Shown here one piece after another: positions 39,624 to 49,286 of a stretch of 64,000 nucleotides of DNA. Each line of letters starts with the position of its first letter. The first letter of the stretch is position 1. Origin of the DNA: Ponticoccus litoralis (GTDB taxonomy: Bacteria > Pseudomonadota > Alphaproteobacteria > Rhodobacterales > Rhodobacteraceae); assembly GCF_039769985.1 (NCBI RefSeq), contig NZ_JBDNCH010000002.1:3472001-3536000 (forward strand), in the 5' to 3' direction. The translations under genes were made by a program, and so were the position numbers. Under the pieces are notes generated by a model. The model saw nothing but the letters and a program-made list of their open reading frames with translations. It was not told where the DNA came from and searched no databases.

Positions 39624-42026
39624 ATGTCGAAGTGGATTGCGAGAATGGCCTCAGTCATTTCCGCGCGAGCAGCGCAGATTGATAAAAACAAATTTCGGGT
39701 CAGGACGGCGGTTCAGGCCGTAACCCTGTCCTTCGCCCTTGGGCTGGGCGCCGGGGTCGTGACCCTGCCAAGCCCCGCCGTGGCGCAGGCCTACAGTTTC
39801 AGTTCCGTCCGGATCGAGGGCAACCGCCGCGTCGACGCCAGCACGATCCTGTCCTACGCCGGGATCGCGCGCGGGCAGACCGTGTCCGGCGGCGAGCTGA
39901 ACGACGCCTACCAGCGCGTCCTGAATTCCGGCCTCTTCGAACGGGTCGAGATCGTGCCGCAGGGCAGCACGCTGCTGATCCGCGTGGTCGAGTACCCGAC
40001 GATCAACCGCATCTCGATCGAGGGCAACCGCCGCATCAAGGACGAAGACCTTGCCGCCGCGCTGCAATCGCAGCCGCGCCGCGTCTTCAGCCCCAGCGTG
40101 GCCGAGGCCGACGCCCAGACCCTGTCCGAGGCCTATGTGACGCAGGGCCGGGTGGCCGCCCGCGTGTCGCCCAAGGTCATCCGCCGCAGCGACAACCGCG
40201 TCGACCTGGTCTTCGAGGTCTTCGAGGGCGGCGTCGCCGAGGTCGAGCGCATCGGCTTCTCGGGGAACGGCAAATACACCGACCGGCGCCTGCGCCGCGT
40301 GCTGGAAACCAAGCAGGCGGGCCTGCTGCGGGCGGTGATCTCGAAAGACACCTTCATCGAGGACCGTGTCGAGTTCGACAAGCAGCTTCTGCGCGACTTC
40401 TATTCCTCGCGCGGCTACGTCGATTTCCGCATCACCGGGGTGAACGCCGAACTGGCGCAGGAACGGGACGGCTATTTCGTCACCTTCAACGTCGAGGAAG
40501 GCCAGCAGTTCCGCGTCGGCAATGTGACGGTCTCCTCGGATCTCGCCGAGGTCGATACCGCGCTGTTCCAGCGCCGCGTCAAGATGCGCTCGGGCAAGGT
40601 CTACTCGCCGGTTCTGGTCGAGAACGAGATCGCGCGGCTTGAAAAGCTGGCGATTCAGGAAGGTCTGAACTTTGTCCGGGTCGAACCGCGGATCAGCCGC
40701 AACGACCGCGACCTGTCGCTGGATGTCGATCTGGTTCTGACGCGCGGCGAGCGGGTCTTTATCGAACGCATCGACATCGAGGGCAACACCACCACGCTGG
40801 ACCGCGTGGTGCGGCGCCAGTTCGACGTGGTCGAGGGCGATCCCTTCAACCCGCGCGCCGTGCGCGAGGCCGCCGAACGCATCCGCGCGCTTGGCTTCTT
40901 CGCCACCGCCGACGTGCAGGCCCGCGAAGGGTCCAGCCCGCAGCAGGTCATCGTCGACGTCGACGTCGAAGAGCAGCCGACCGGCTCGCTGTCCTTCGGC
41001 GGCTCGTATTCCACCACCGACGGCATCGGCGCCGCGATCACCTTCTCGGAACGCAACTTCCTTGGCCGGGGCCAGTTCTTCAGCTTCGGGATCAACACCG
41101 CCTCGTCCTCGCGGTCCTATTCGCTGCGCTTCGCCGAACCGGCCCTGCTGGGCCGCGACCTGTCGCTGAGCTTCGATCTGAACTACAGCGAGACGGACAA
41201 CCTGAACGCGACCTTCGACACGGCGAAGGGCCTGTTCCAGCCCGCGCTGACCTTCCCGCTGTCGGAAGCGACCTCGCTGCAACTGCGCTATTCGGCGCGC
41301 TACAGCGACATCCGAAACGTCGATCCCAAGGACGACGATATCGGCGGGATCATCCAGGCCGAGGCCGCAGAGGGCGAGCGGTTCGACAGCTCGCTCGGCT
41401 ATACGCTGAACTTCGATACCGCCCGCTTCGGTCTGGACGACAAGACGCGCTACCTGCTGGAATTCGGACAGGACTTTGCCGGGCTTGGCGGCGATTCCAC
41501 CTATGTGCGGACCAATGTCCGCGCCGTGGCCCAGACCAAGGTCTTCTCTGAAGAGGTGACGCTGCGGGCCTCGCTCGATGCCGGTGCGATCAGCTACTCC
41601 AGCGGCAACAGCCGGGTGACCGACCGCTTCCTCGTGGGGCCGAACCAGCTGCGGGGCTTCGATTACGGCGGCATCGGTCCGCGTGAGATCGGCAACAATG
41701 TCGACGATCCGCTGGGCGGCGAATACTTCGCCGTCGCGCGTTTCGAGGCAGAGTTCCCCATCGGTCTGCCGGACGAATACGGCATCTCGGGCGGTCTGTT
41801 CTACGACGTCGGCTCTGTCTGGGGGCTGTCGGATGCCACCAAGGCCAAGGTGGCCGGCGGCAACAGCATCGTGTCCGAGGACTTCGACGCCCGCCATGTG
41901 GTCGGCTTCTCGATCTTCTGGGACAGCGCCATCGGCCCGCTTCGCCTGAACTTCTCGGAGCCGCTGAAGAAGCGGGACTTCGACGACGACCGGCGTTTCA
42001 ACCTGACCGTCTCGACCCAGTTCTGA
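39624..42026 (+). CDS. bamA: outer membrane protein assembly factor BamA
   Basis: 800 residues. BamA inserts beta-barrel proteins in the outer membrane. A signal sequence follows a long basic N-region (FALGLGAGVVTLPSPAVAQA). Five POTRA domains span about residues 58-430 (for example FSSVRIEGNRRVDASTILSY, INRISIEGNRRIKDEDL, IERIDIEGNTTTLDRVV). A 16-strand barrel completes the protein, with the L6 motif in GPNQLRGFDYGGIGPRE (LRGF in place of VRGF). The chain ends in FNLTVSTQF, an aromatic beta-signal. It follows rseP and precedes the Skp-like chaperone gene. Confidence 0.96.
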   Translation: MSKWIARMASVISARAAQIDKNKFRVRTAVQAVTLSFALGLGAGVVTLPSPAVAQAYSFSSVRIEGNRRVDASTILSYAGIARGQTVSGGELNDAYQRVLNSGLFERVEIVPQGSTLLIRVVEYPTINRISIEGNRRIKDEDLAAALQSQPRRVFSPSVAEADAQTLSEAYVTQGRVAARVSPKVIRRSDNRVDLVFEVFEGGVAEVERIGFSGNGKYTDRRLRRVLETKQAGLLRAVISKDTFIEDRVEFDKQLLRDFYSSRGYVDFRITGVNAELAQERDGYFVTFNVEEGQQFRVGNVTVSSDLAEVDTALFQRRVKMRSGKVYSPVLVENEIARLEKLAIQEGLNFVRVEPRISRNDRDLSLDVDLVLTRGERVFIERIDIEGNTTTLDRVVRRQFDVVEGDPFNPRAVREAAERIRALGFFATADVQAREGSSPQQVIVDVDVEEQPTGSLSFGGSYSTTDGIGAAITFSERNFLGRGQFFSFGINTASSSRSYSLRFAEPALLGRDLSLSFDLNYSETDNLNATFDTAKGLFQPALTFPLSEATSLQLRYSARYSDIRNVDPKDDDIGGIIQAEAAEGERFDSSLGYTLNFDTARFGLDDKTRYLLEFGQDFAGLGGDSTYVRTNVRAVAQTKVFSEEVTLRASLDAGAISYSSGNSRVTDRFLVGPNQLRGFDYGGIGPREIGNNVDDPLGGEYFAVARFEAEFPIGLPDEYGISGGLFYDVGSVWGLSDATKAKVAGGNSIVSEDFDARHVVGFSIFWDSAIGPLRLNFSEPLKKRDFDDDRRFNLTVSTQF

Positions 42027-42033
42027 GCGGTCG

Positions 42034-42678
42034 ATGCTGCGCCGGTTCGCTGCGATCTGCATCCTGCTGGCGGGCCTCGGCCCCGCCGGCGCCCTTGCGC
42101 AGTCGATGGGCGCGCCGCTGGACACCGGCCTGACCGACAGCCCGATCCTGGTGATCGATTTCGACAGGGTCTTCGCGCAAAGCGCCTTTGGTCAACGGCT
42201 GGAGGACACGCTTGAAAGCGAAGGCTCTGCCATTGCTGCGGAAAACCGCCGGATCGAGGCGGAACTGATCGAGGAAGAGCGGCGCCTGACCGACCAGCGT
42301 CCGACCATGCCCCCGGCAGAGTTCCGCAATCTTGCCGATGCCTTCGACGAGAAGGTGCAGCGTCTGCGCAGCGAACAGGATGCCAAGGCGCGCGCGCTGT
42401 CGGCCCGTCAGGACGAGGCGCGGCGGCGCTTTCTCAGCCTTGCGGAGCCTGCCATCGAACAGCTGATGCGGGAAACCGGCGCCGTGATGATCCTTGAACG
42501 GCGCGCGGTCTTCGTGGCCGCCGATGCGGTGGACGCCACCGACCGGGCGATCGCGCTTCTGGATCATGTGGTCGGCGACGGCGGCTCTGACGTGCTGCCG
42601 GACCTGCCCGAAGGCGCCGTCCCCGATGCGGAGCCGGCGGACGACAGGATCCCCGAGGCCCCCGCCACCGCGGACTGA
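42034..42678 (+). CDS. OmpH/Skp-family periplasmic chaperone
   Basis: 214 residues. Signal peptide to about residue 23 (LRRFAAICILLAGLGPAGALAQ). The OmpH core is VIDFDRVFAQSAFGQRLE, followed by a long charged coiled coil (about 60-145, IAAENRRIEAELIEEERRLT) and ILERRAVFVAADAVDATD. Skp-like proteins hold unfolded outer-membrane proteins in the periplasm for BamA. The C-terminus adds an acidic Pro-rich tail. It starts 7 bases after bamA. Confidence 0.88.
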   Translation: MLRRFAAICILLAGLGPAGALAQSMGAPLDTGLTDSPILVIDFDRVFAQSAFGQRLEDTLESEGSAIAAENRRIEAELIEEERRLTDQRPTMPPAEFRNLADAFDEKVQRLRSEQDAKARALSARQDEARRRFLSLAEPAIEQLMRETGAVMILERRAVFVAADAVDATDRAIALLDHVVGDGGSDVLPDLPEGAVPDAEPADDRIPEAPATAD

Positions 42679-42781
42679 AGGCAGGGCGGGAAGCGGCGCA
42701 GGCCCGACAGGCTTGCTTGCCCTGACGGGCGCGGATTGCTACGGACAAGGCACCAATAGAAAGAAAAGGCAGGCCCCGCGC

Positions 42782-43243
42782 ATGAGTGACACGCAAATAT
42801 CCGCCGACATCCAGTTGATCCAGCGGATCATCCCGCACCGCTATCCCTTCCTGCTCGTCGACCGGGTCGAAGAGATCGACGGGACGGCCAGCGCGGTCGG
42901 CCTGAAGAACGTCACCATGAACGAGCCGCATTTCCGGGGCCATTTCCCGGGTCTGCCGATCATGCCCGGCGTGACCATTGTCGAGGCCATGGCCCAGACC
43001 GCCGCCGTCATGGTGGGTGTCACGCTGGAGATGGCCGACAAGGAGATGAAGGTCTATTTCATGGCTATCGACGCCTGCAAGTTCCGCCGCAAGGTGGTGC
43101 CCGGCGACCAGCTTCGGATGAAGCTGGAGACGCTGCGCGGCAAGCCCGGCGGCAAGGTCTGGAAATTCCGCGGCGTGGCCACGGTCGAGGGTGAGATGGC
43201 CGCAGAGGCCGAGTTCACCGCGATGATGGACCTGCCGTCTTGA
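42782..43243 (+). CDS. fabZ: 3-hydroxyacyl-ACP dehydratase FabZ
   Basis: 153 residues. FabZ removes water from 3-hydroxyacyl-ACP in fatty acid synthesis and competes with lpxA for the 3-hydroxy-acyl pool. The hot-dog fold helix carries the catalytic pair: PHFRGHFPGLPIMPGV contains His, and IVEAMAQTAAVM contains Glu. The N-terminus IQRIIPHRYPFLLVDRV is typical. Its stop overlaps the lpxA start as TTGA. Confidence 0.96.
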   Translation: MSDTQISADIQLIQRIIPHRYPFLLVDRVEEIDGTASAVGLKNVTMNEPHFRGHFPGLPIMPGVTIVEAMAQTAAVMVGVTLEMADKEMKVYFMAIDACKFRRKVVPGDQLRMKLETLRGKPGGKVWKFRGVATVEGEMAAEAEFTAMMDLPS

Positions 43244-44052
43244 GCGAAACCGAAGGGGGTTCTGTGCCCGAAACCGTCATCCATCCCTCGGCTGTCGTCG
43301 AGGAGGGCGCGCAACTGGGGCAGGGCGTGCGCGTCGGCCCCTTCTGCCACGTCGGGCCAGAGGTCGTTCTGGGCGACGGCGTCGAGTTGAAAAGCCATGT
43401 CGTGGTGAACGGCAGGACCTCGGTCGGGGCGGAAACGGTGATCTTTCCCTTCGCGGTGATCGGTGAGATCCCGCAGGACCTGAAGTTCCGCGGCGAAAAG
43501 ACCCGGCTGGAGATCGGCGCCCGCAACCGCATCCGTGAGCATGTCACGATGAACGCCGGTACCGAGGGAGGCGGCGGCGTCACCCGTGTCGGCGACGACG
43601 GCCTCTTTATGGCGGGCTGTCACGTCGCCCATGACGCGCAGGTCGGCAACCGGGTGATCCTGGTGAACAACGCCGCGCTGGCCGGGCATTGCGTGCTCGA
43701 GGACGACGTGATCGTCGGCGGGCTGTCGGGGGTGCATCAATGGGTGCGCATCGGGCGCGGCGCGATCATCGGCGCCGTGACCATGGTGACCAATGACGTG
43801 ATCCCCTACGGGCTGGTGCAGGCACCGCGTGGCAAGCTGGACGGGCTGAACCTCGTCGGGCTGAAGCGCCGGGGCGTGGCGCGCGCGGATATCACCGCGC
43901 TGCGGGCCGCGTTCCAGATGCTGGCGCAGGGCGAGGGGGCCTTTGCCGACCGCGCCGGGAAGCTGGGCGCCGAAACGCAAAGCGACTACGTGCGCGAGAT
44001 CGTCGACTTCATCCTTGGCGACAGCGACCGCCACTACCTGACGCCGGGCTGA
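43240..44052 (+). CDS. lpxA: UDP-GlcNAc acyltransferase
   Basis: 270 residues from the TTG at 43240, or 262 from the GTG at 43264, which has a stronger AAGGGGG ribosome site; the TTG overlaps the fabZ stop. LpxA transfers a 3-hydroxyacyl chain to UDP-GlcNAc, the first step of lipid A. The left-handed beta-helix hexapeptides run through about residue 190 (VVEEGAQLGQGVRVGPFCHV). Catalytic His is in CHVAHDAQVGN; HQWVRIGRGAIIG follows. The C-terminal helices include VGLKRRG. Confidence 0.95.
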   Translation: MSETEGGSVPETVIHPSAVVEEGAQLGQGVRVGPFCHVGPEVVLGDGVELKSHVVVNGRTSVGAETVIFPFAVIGEIPQDLKFRGEKTRLEIGARNRIREHVTMNAGTEGGGGVTRVGDDGLFMAGCHVAHDAQVGNRVILVNNAALAGHCVLEDDVIVGGLSGVHQWVRIGRGAIIGAVTMVTNDVIPYGLVQAPRGKLDGLNLVGLKRRGVARADITALRAAFQMLAQGEGAFADRAGKLGAETQSDYVREIVDFILGDSDRHYLTPG

Positions 44053-44085
44053 TCCGATGGCGGAACTACGGGGTCGGGGGCTGCC

Positions 44086-44874
44086 ATGCTGGCGGTGATC
44101 GCCGGGCGCGGCAGGCTGCCCGAGGCCTTGCTGGCCGCGCTGCCAGAGCGGCCCTCGGTCTGCGCCACGGCCCATGCGCCACCCGACCGGCTGGAGCCGG
44201 ACCACCTGTTCTGCATCGAGAGACTGGGCAACTTTCTGCGCTGGCTCCGGCAGCGGGGGGTGACCGAGCTGTGCATGGCGGGCGTGGTGACCCGCCCGCC
44301 GCTGCGGCTGTCCCGGCTGAGCGTCTCGACGCTTTGGGTGCTGCCGAAGATCCTGCGGGTGCTGAGGCAGGGCGAAGACGGCGCCCTGCGCGCGGCGATC
44401 GCGGTCTTCGAGGATGCCGGGGTGCGGGTTGTCGGCGCGCATGAGATCGCACCGGGGCTGCTGCCGCCCGCCGGGGTATATACCCGGGTGCAGCCCTCCC
44501 CCGTGCAGCGCCGCGACGCCGCGCTTGGCGACGGGGTGAGCGTCGAGCAGGGCAACCGCGACCTTGGCCAGTGCTGCGTGCTGGGGCAGGGCCGCGTGCT
44601 GGCCCGCGAGACGCGGGAGGGCACCGATGCCATGCTTGGCGCGCTGCCCGCCGAGGCCCGCGGCGGGCTGTTCTACAAGGCCCTGAAGCCCACGCAGGAC
44701 CGCCGCGTCGACATGCCCGTGGTGGGGCCCGCCACGGCGCGGGCCTGCGTCGACGCGGGCCTCTCGGGCATGGTGATCGAAGCGGGCGGCGTGCTGGTGC
44801 TGGACCGCGAGGCGCTGGTCGAGACGCTCGACGCCCATGGCCTGTTCCTCTGGATCCGCGAAAGGCCCGCCTGA
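44086..44874 (+). CDS. lpxI: UDP-2,3-diacylglucosamine pyrophosphatase LpxI
   Basis: 262 residues. LpxI hydrolyses UDP-2,3-diacylglucosamine to lipid X and UMP; it replaces LpxH in alphaproteobacteria. N-terminal domain: MLAVIAGRGRLPEALL, ERLGNFLRWLRQRGVTEL, GVVTRPPL. C-terminal domain: VSVEQGNRDLGQCCVLGQG, RETREGTDAML, LFYKALKPTQDRRVDMPVVG and GMVIEAGGVLVLD. It starts 33 bases after lpxA and its stop overlaps lpxB by TGATG, matching the standard lpxA-lpxI-lpxB order. Confidence 0.94.
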   Translation: MLAVIAGRGRLPEALLAALPERPSVCATAHAPPDRLEPDHLFCIERLGNFLRWLRQRGVTELCMAGVVTRPPLRLSRLSVSTLWVLPKILRVLRQGEDGALRAAIAVFEDAGVRVVGAHEIAPGLLPPAGVYTRVQPSPVQRRDAALGDGVSVEQGNRDLGQCCVLGQGRVLARETREGTDAMLGALPAEARGGLFYKALKPTQDRRVDMPVVGPATARACVDAGLSGMVIEAGGVLVLDREALVETLDAHGLFLWIRERPA

Positions 44875-46035
44875 TGCATGTTTTCATTACCGCCGGGGAA
44901 GCCTCGGGCGACAAACTGGGCGCGGCGCTCATGGCCGGGCTGAAGACGCTTGTGCCGGGGGTGCGCTTTACCGGCGTGGGCGGGCCGCGCATGATTGCCG
45001 AGGGGCTGGGAAGCCTGTTCCCGATGGACGAGATCAGCGTGATGGGGATCACCGAGATCCTGAAGGAATACCGCCACCTCAAGGCGCGCATCCGCCAGAC
45101 CGCCGAGGCGGTGGTGACGGCGCAGCCGGACGTGCTGGTCACCATCGACCTGCCCGAGTTCTCGCTGCGCGTGGCACGGCTGGTCAAGGCGGCCTCTGAC
45201 GTGCGCACGGTGCATTACGTGGCGCCGACGGTCTGGGCCTGGCGCCCGAAACGGGCGGTGAAGATGGCGGCGCATGTGGATCAGGTCCTGGCGCTGCTGC
45301 CCTTCGAACCGCCCTATATGGAAGCCGCGGGCATCCCCTGCGACTTCGTCGGCCATCCGGTCGTGACCGATCCGCTGGCCAGCGCCGCCGAGGCGCAGGC
45401 CTTCCGCGCGCGCCACGGCATCGACGGCGAGATGGCGCTTGTCCTGCCGGGCTCGCGCCGGTCCGAGATCGCGCGCCTGATGCCGGTCCTGACCGACGCG
45501 GTGCACCGCATCGCGGCTCGCGCGGCCCTGCCTGCGGCTGGTGGTGCCCATGGCGGCGAATGTGGCGCTGGCGGTGCGCGCGGCCACGCGCGACTGGCCC
45601 GGGAACCCGGTGCTGATCGACCCCGCCGAAGACCCGGACGGCGCGGACAAGCGCGCTGCCTTCCGCGCGGCGGATGCGGCGCTGGCCGCCTCGGGCACCG
45701 TCGCGCTGGAACTGGCGGCGGCGGGCACACCGATGGTGGTGGCCTACGACATGGGCTGGCTGTCGCGCCAGATCATCGGGCGGTTGCTTCTGGTCGACAG
45801 CGTGAACCTCGTGAACCTCGTCAGCGGCACCCGAACCGTGCCCGAGTTCATCGGCAAGGCCTGCCGGCCAGAGCCGATCGCGCGCGCCTTCACCGCGCTC
45901 CTGGACGCACCAGAGGCGCAACGCGAGGCCATGGCGGACACCATGCGGCAGCTTGGCCTGCATGAAGACCCGCCGGGGCTGCGCGCGGCCCGCGCGGTGC
46001 TGGACGGCCTGTCCGGCGGAACCGGCAGCGCCTGA
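44874..46035 (+). CDS. lpxB: lipid-A-disaccharide synthase (frameshift in sequence)
   Basis: Corrected length 386 residues. LpxB, a GT19 glycosyltransferase, joins lipid X and UDP-diacylglucosamine. Visible: FITAGEASGDKLGAALM, GVGGPRMIAEGL, VTIDLPEFSLRVA, YVAPTVWAWRPKRAVKM, then VLPGSRRSEIARLMPVL. One extra base near 45517-45524 splits the chain; it resumes with LRLVVPMAANVALAVRAA, ASGTVALELAAAGTPMVVAY and SVNLVNLVSGTRTVPEF. The gene ends the envelope run; two intergenic repeat copies lie between it and the convergent tkt. Confidence 0.92.
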
Positions 46036-46101
46036 GACGGGCCTTGCCCCGGGGAGGCAGGGCCCGGCAATCACAAGACCCCTACCGCCAAGTGATCGCA
46101 T

Positions 46102-46155
46102 GGAGGCGAGGGGCCAGCCCCTCGCGCTCCCCGGGATATTTGAAGACAGAAGAAG
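46102..46155 (+). repeat. intergenic hairpin repeat, copy D1
   Basis: CGAGGGGCCAGCCCCTCG hairpin, then CGCTCCCCGGGATATTTGAA and GACAGAAGAAGG. It lies about 70 bases past the lpxB stop, oriented with lpxB. A second copy in opposite orientation follows at 46172. Confidence 0.7.
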
Positions 46156-46171
46156 GGAGGGCGAGCGTCCC

Positions 46172-46220
46172 TGCTTCTTTGGTCCTGAAGTACCTCGGGG
46201 GTTCGGGGGCAGAGCCCCCG
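46172..46220 (-). repeat. intergenic hairpin repeat, copy D2
   Basis: Minus-strand reading: CGGGGGCTCTGCCCCCGAAC, CCCCGAGGTACTTCAGGACC, AAAGAAGCAG. It is oriented with tkt and lies beyond the tkt terminator. Confidence 0.7.
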
Positions 46221-46258
46221 TCCCGGACCTGAGTGCTTTTCAGCCCCCCCGAAAAGGA

Positions 46259-46284
46259 AAAGGGCCGCCCGCGGGCAGCCCTTT
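46259..46284 (-). terminator. intrinsic terminator of tkt
   Basis: Stem AAAGGGC/GCCCTTT with an inner GCCCGCGGGC palindrome. On the minus strand it is followed by TTTTCCTTTT. It lies about 45 bases past the tkt stop. Confidence 0.75.
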
Positions 46285-46329
46285 GGTCTCGGGATGGGGG
46301 AAGGCCGTTCCAGCGGCCTTCGCACCGCC

Positions 46330-48351
46330 TCAGAGCAGCTCTTTCACCTTGGCGGCGACCGCCTCTGCGGTGATGCCGAACTTTTCGTAGAGCACCTCTG
46401 CCGGGGCCGAGGCGCCGAAGCCTTCCATGCCCACGAAGCCCGCCTTCTTGGCATTGCCGCGCTCGCCGCAGAGCCAGCGGTCCCAGCCGAAGCGCACCCC
46501 GGCCTCGACGGCCACGCGCACCGGACCGGCGGGCGGCAGCACGCGGCGGCGGTAGCTTTCCTCCTGCTGCTCGAAGAGCGCCCAGCAGGGCATGGAGACG
46601 ACGCGCGTGCCGATGCCCTCTGCCTGCAGCAGGTCGCGGGCGGCCAGGGCGATCTCGACCTCCGAGCCGGTGGCCATCAGGATGGCCTGCCGCTTGCCCT
46701 CGGCCTCGGCCAGCACATAGGCGCCTTTCTCGGTGAGGTTGGCGTTCTTGTGCTCGGTCCGGACAGTGGGCAGGTTCTGGCGCGTCAGCGACATCACCGA
46801 GGGTGTCGCCGTCTGCTTCAGCGCGATTTCCCAGGCCTCGGCGGTTTCCACCGCGTCGGCGGGGCGGAAGACCAGCGTGTTCGGCGTGGCGCGGCTGATG
46901 GCGACATGTTCCACCGGCTGGTGGGTCGGGCCGTCCTCGCCCGGGCCGATGCTGTCATGGGTCATGACGAAGACGGTGGGCGTCTTCATCAGGGCCGCAA
47001 GGCGCATCGCCGGGCGGGCGTAGTCGGTGAAGGCCATGAAGGTGCCGCCGTAGGGGCGCAGGCCCCCGTGCAGGCCCATGCCGTTCATCGCCGCGGCCAT
47101 GCCGTGTTCGCGGATGCCCCAGTAGACGTAGCGGCCCTTGCGGTTGTCCACGTCGAAGGTGCCCATGTCGCCGGTCAGCGTGTTGTTCGACCCGGTCAGG
47201 TCGGCAGAGCCGCCGACGGTCTCGGGCATGATCGGGTTGATCACTTCCAGCGCCATCTCCGAGGCCTTGCGGGTCGCGACCTTGGGTTTGGTCTCGGAGA
47301 TCTGTTTCTTCAGCGCCTTGATCACCGCCGAAAGCTTCTTCGGGGCTTCACCGGCGAAGACGCGGTGGATTTCCTTCTGGCGGCTTTCCGAGGTCTCGGC
47401 CAGGCGGGCCTCCCGGGCCTCACGCTCGGCGGCGCCGCGCGAACCGGCCTCTTCCCACCAGGACTTGATCTCGGCGGGGATGTCGAAGGCGCCGTTGGTC
47501 CAGCCCCAGGCGGCCTTGGCGGCCTCGTTCTGCTCGGCGTTGGTCAGCGCGCCGTGACCCTTCGAAGTGTCCTGCGCCGCGTGGCCCAGAGCGATATGGG
47601 TCTTGCAGGCGATCATCGAGGGCTTGCCGGTCTCGGCCTTGGCCGCCACGATGGCGGCGTCGATGGCCTCGGGGTCGTGACCGTCGATTTCCTGCACATG
47701 CCAGCCGGAGGCCTTGAAGCGTGCAACCTGATCGGTGCGGTCCGACAGCGAGACCTTGCCGTCGATGGTGATGTCGTTGTTGTCCCAGAAGACGATCAGG
47801 TGGCCCAGTTCATAGCGGCCCGCGAGGCCCAGGGCCTCCTGGCTGACGCCTTCCATCAGGCAGCCGTCGCCGGCGATCACATAGGTGTGGTGGTCGATGA
47901 TCTTCTTGCCGAAGCGACCGCGCAGCATTTCCTCGGCCATGGCGAAGCCGACCGAGTTCGAGATGCCCTGACCCAGCGGGCCGGTGGTGGTCTCGATGGC
48001 GTCGGCAAGGAAGTTCTCGGGGTGGCCGGCGGTGCGGGCGCCCCACTGGCGGAAGTTCTTCACCTCGTCCAGCGTGATCTGCTTGTCACCCGACAGGTAG
48101 AGCAGCGCATAGATCAGCATCGAGCCGTGGCCGGCGGACAGGATAAAGCGGTCGCGGTCGTACCAGCCGGGGTTGGCGGCGTCGAACTTCAGGTGCTTCG
48201 ACCACAGCACGGTGGCCACGTCGGCCATGCCGATGGGCATCCCCGAGTGGCCGGAATTGGCGGCTGCGACGGCGTCCAGCGCAAGGGCGCGAATGGCGGT
48301 TGCGCGCATCCAGTGATCGGGATTGCGGGTGCGAAGCTCTGCGATATCCAC
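46330..48351 (-). CDS. tkt: transketolase
   Basis: 673 residues from the GTG at 48351 (VDIAELRTRNPDHWMRATAI), the usual start, with GAGGATGG upstream; an ATG at 48417 would add 22 unlikely residues. Transketolase moves two-carbon units in the pentose phosphate pathway using thiamine diphosphate. Visible: ANSGHSGMPIGMADV, the TPP motif YVIAGDGCLMEGVSQEALGL with NNDITIDG, GIREHGMAAAMNG (catalytic Glu), and HDSIGPGEDGPTHQPVEH. The protein ends AAKVKELL. No frameshift is seen. Confidence 0.95.
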   Translation of the reverse strand: MDIAELRTRNPDHWMRATAIRALALDAVAAANSGHSGMPIGMADVATVLWSKHLKFDAANPGWYDRDRFILSAGHGSMLIYALLYLSGDKQITLDEVKNFRQWGARTAGHPENFLADAIETTTGPLGQGISNSVGFAMAEEMLRGRFGKKIIDHHTYVIAGDGCLMEGVSQEALGLAGRYELGHLIVFWDNNDITIDGKVSLSDRTDQVARFKASGWHVQEIDGHDPEAIDAAIVAAKAETGKPSMIACKTHIALGHAAQDTSKGHGALTNAEQNEAAKAAWGWTNGAFDIPAEIKSWWEEAGSRGAAEREAREARLAETSESRQKEIHRVFAGEAPKKLSAVIKALKKQISETKPKVATRKASEMALEVINPIMPETVGGSADLTGSNNTLTGDMGTFDVDNRKGRYVYWGIREHGMAAAMNGMGLHGGLRPYGGTFMAFTDYARPAMRLAALMKTPTVFVMTHDSIGPGEDGPTHQPVEHVAISRATPNTLVFRPADAVETAEAWEIALKQTATPSVMSLTRQNLPTVRTEHKNANLTEKGAYVLAEAEGKRQAILMATGSEVEIALAARDLLQAEGIGTRVVSMPCWALFEQQEESYRRRVLPPAGPVRVAVEAGVRFGWDRWLCGERGNAKKAGFVGMEGFGASAPAEVLYEKFGITAEAVAAKVKELL

Positions 48352-48573
48352 CGTATGTCCATCCTCAAGTTTTAGCGATAACGGCTCAATATCAATGTCG
48401 GGACAAAGTGCAAGCATCGGGCGCCATGCCTCCGGTTTCGCGGGTGAGGGCCTGCCGGTAAGGCCTTGTAACGTATGGGGGGCGCAATTTCCTTTGCGCT
48501 TGTTAAACTTTACCCAAACAGCACCGGGCGTGATTCGCGCGCCGGTGACAGGTGGGACGGCAAGAGGGGTGGC

Positions 48574-49286
48574 ATGAGCCAGATCGAAGACTTGCAGACG
48601 CGGCTCAGCCGCGCGCTGGACCGGATCGGTCAGACCGTGGAAAAAGCCGGGGCTGCAAGCGTCCCCGCGGCAGAGATCGAGGCGTTGAAGGCGCGGCTGG
48701 CAGAGGCCGAGACGGCCCTGACAGCGGCGCAGGAGGCGGCGGATGCCGCGCGGCGGAAGGCGGATGAGGATCTGGCCGCGGCTGTCGAGGCGGCGCGGGC
48801 CGAGGCTGCCGCCGATCTGGACAAGGCGGTCGAGGCCGCGCTGGCCGAGGCCGCGCCGGACCCCGAAGAGGATCCGGCAGAGCCCGCGCCCGCGGCCTCC
48901 GAACCCACCGCCGACCCGGCGGAACTGACCGCGCTGCGCGAGGCGCTGGAAGACGAGCAGATGGCCAATGCCCAGTTGCAGGAACGCCTGAGGGCGCTGA
49001 AGGCGCGGCCCGCCGGTGGCCCGTCGCCCGAGGCGGTGGCAAGGCTCGATCCCGAAATGCAGCGGCTGCGCAGGGCCAACGAGGGGCTTCTGGACAGCAG
49101 CGCCGCGCTGCGCGAGGCCAATGCGCAGGGGCTGGCCGATGCCGGTCTGATCGACAGGGCCATGGCCGCCGAACTGGAGGCGCTGCGCGCCGCGCGCGCC
49201 TCTGAGGTGGCCGAGGTCGAGGCGGTGATCGGCACGCTGGAGCCGATGCTGGCCGATGCGGTGCGAACCCGGGGGAGGCGGGCTGA
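48574..49286 (+). CDS. Ala/Glu-rich coiled-coil protein (probable frameshift near end)
   Basis: About 237 residues. Almost all of it is predicted coiled coil (LSRALDRIGQTVEKAGAA, ALKARLAEAETALTAAQEAA) with a Pro-rich break near residues 95-115 (DPEEDPAEPAPAASEPT). No domain is recognised. As given, the frame runs on through zapA in the wrong frame; restoring one C at 49267-49270 (ACCCGGGGG) makes it end at the TGA at 49284, overlapping the zapA start as TGATG, which is the expected arrangement. A coiled-coil partner of a Z-ring protein is a reasonable guess. Confidence 0.65.

Noticed and set aside
46294..48375. A 693-codon open frame opposite tkt
   Set aside because: Antisense to a complete, conserved transketolase; no domain, no ribosome site.
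48352..48417. Upstream ATG start for transketolase at 48417
   Set aside because: It adds 22 residues not seen in the family; the GTG at 48351 gives the standard N-terminus with a good ribosome site.
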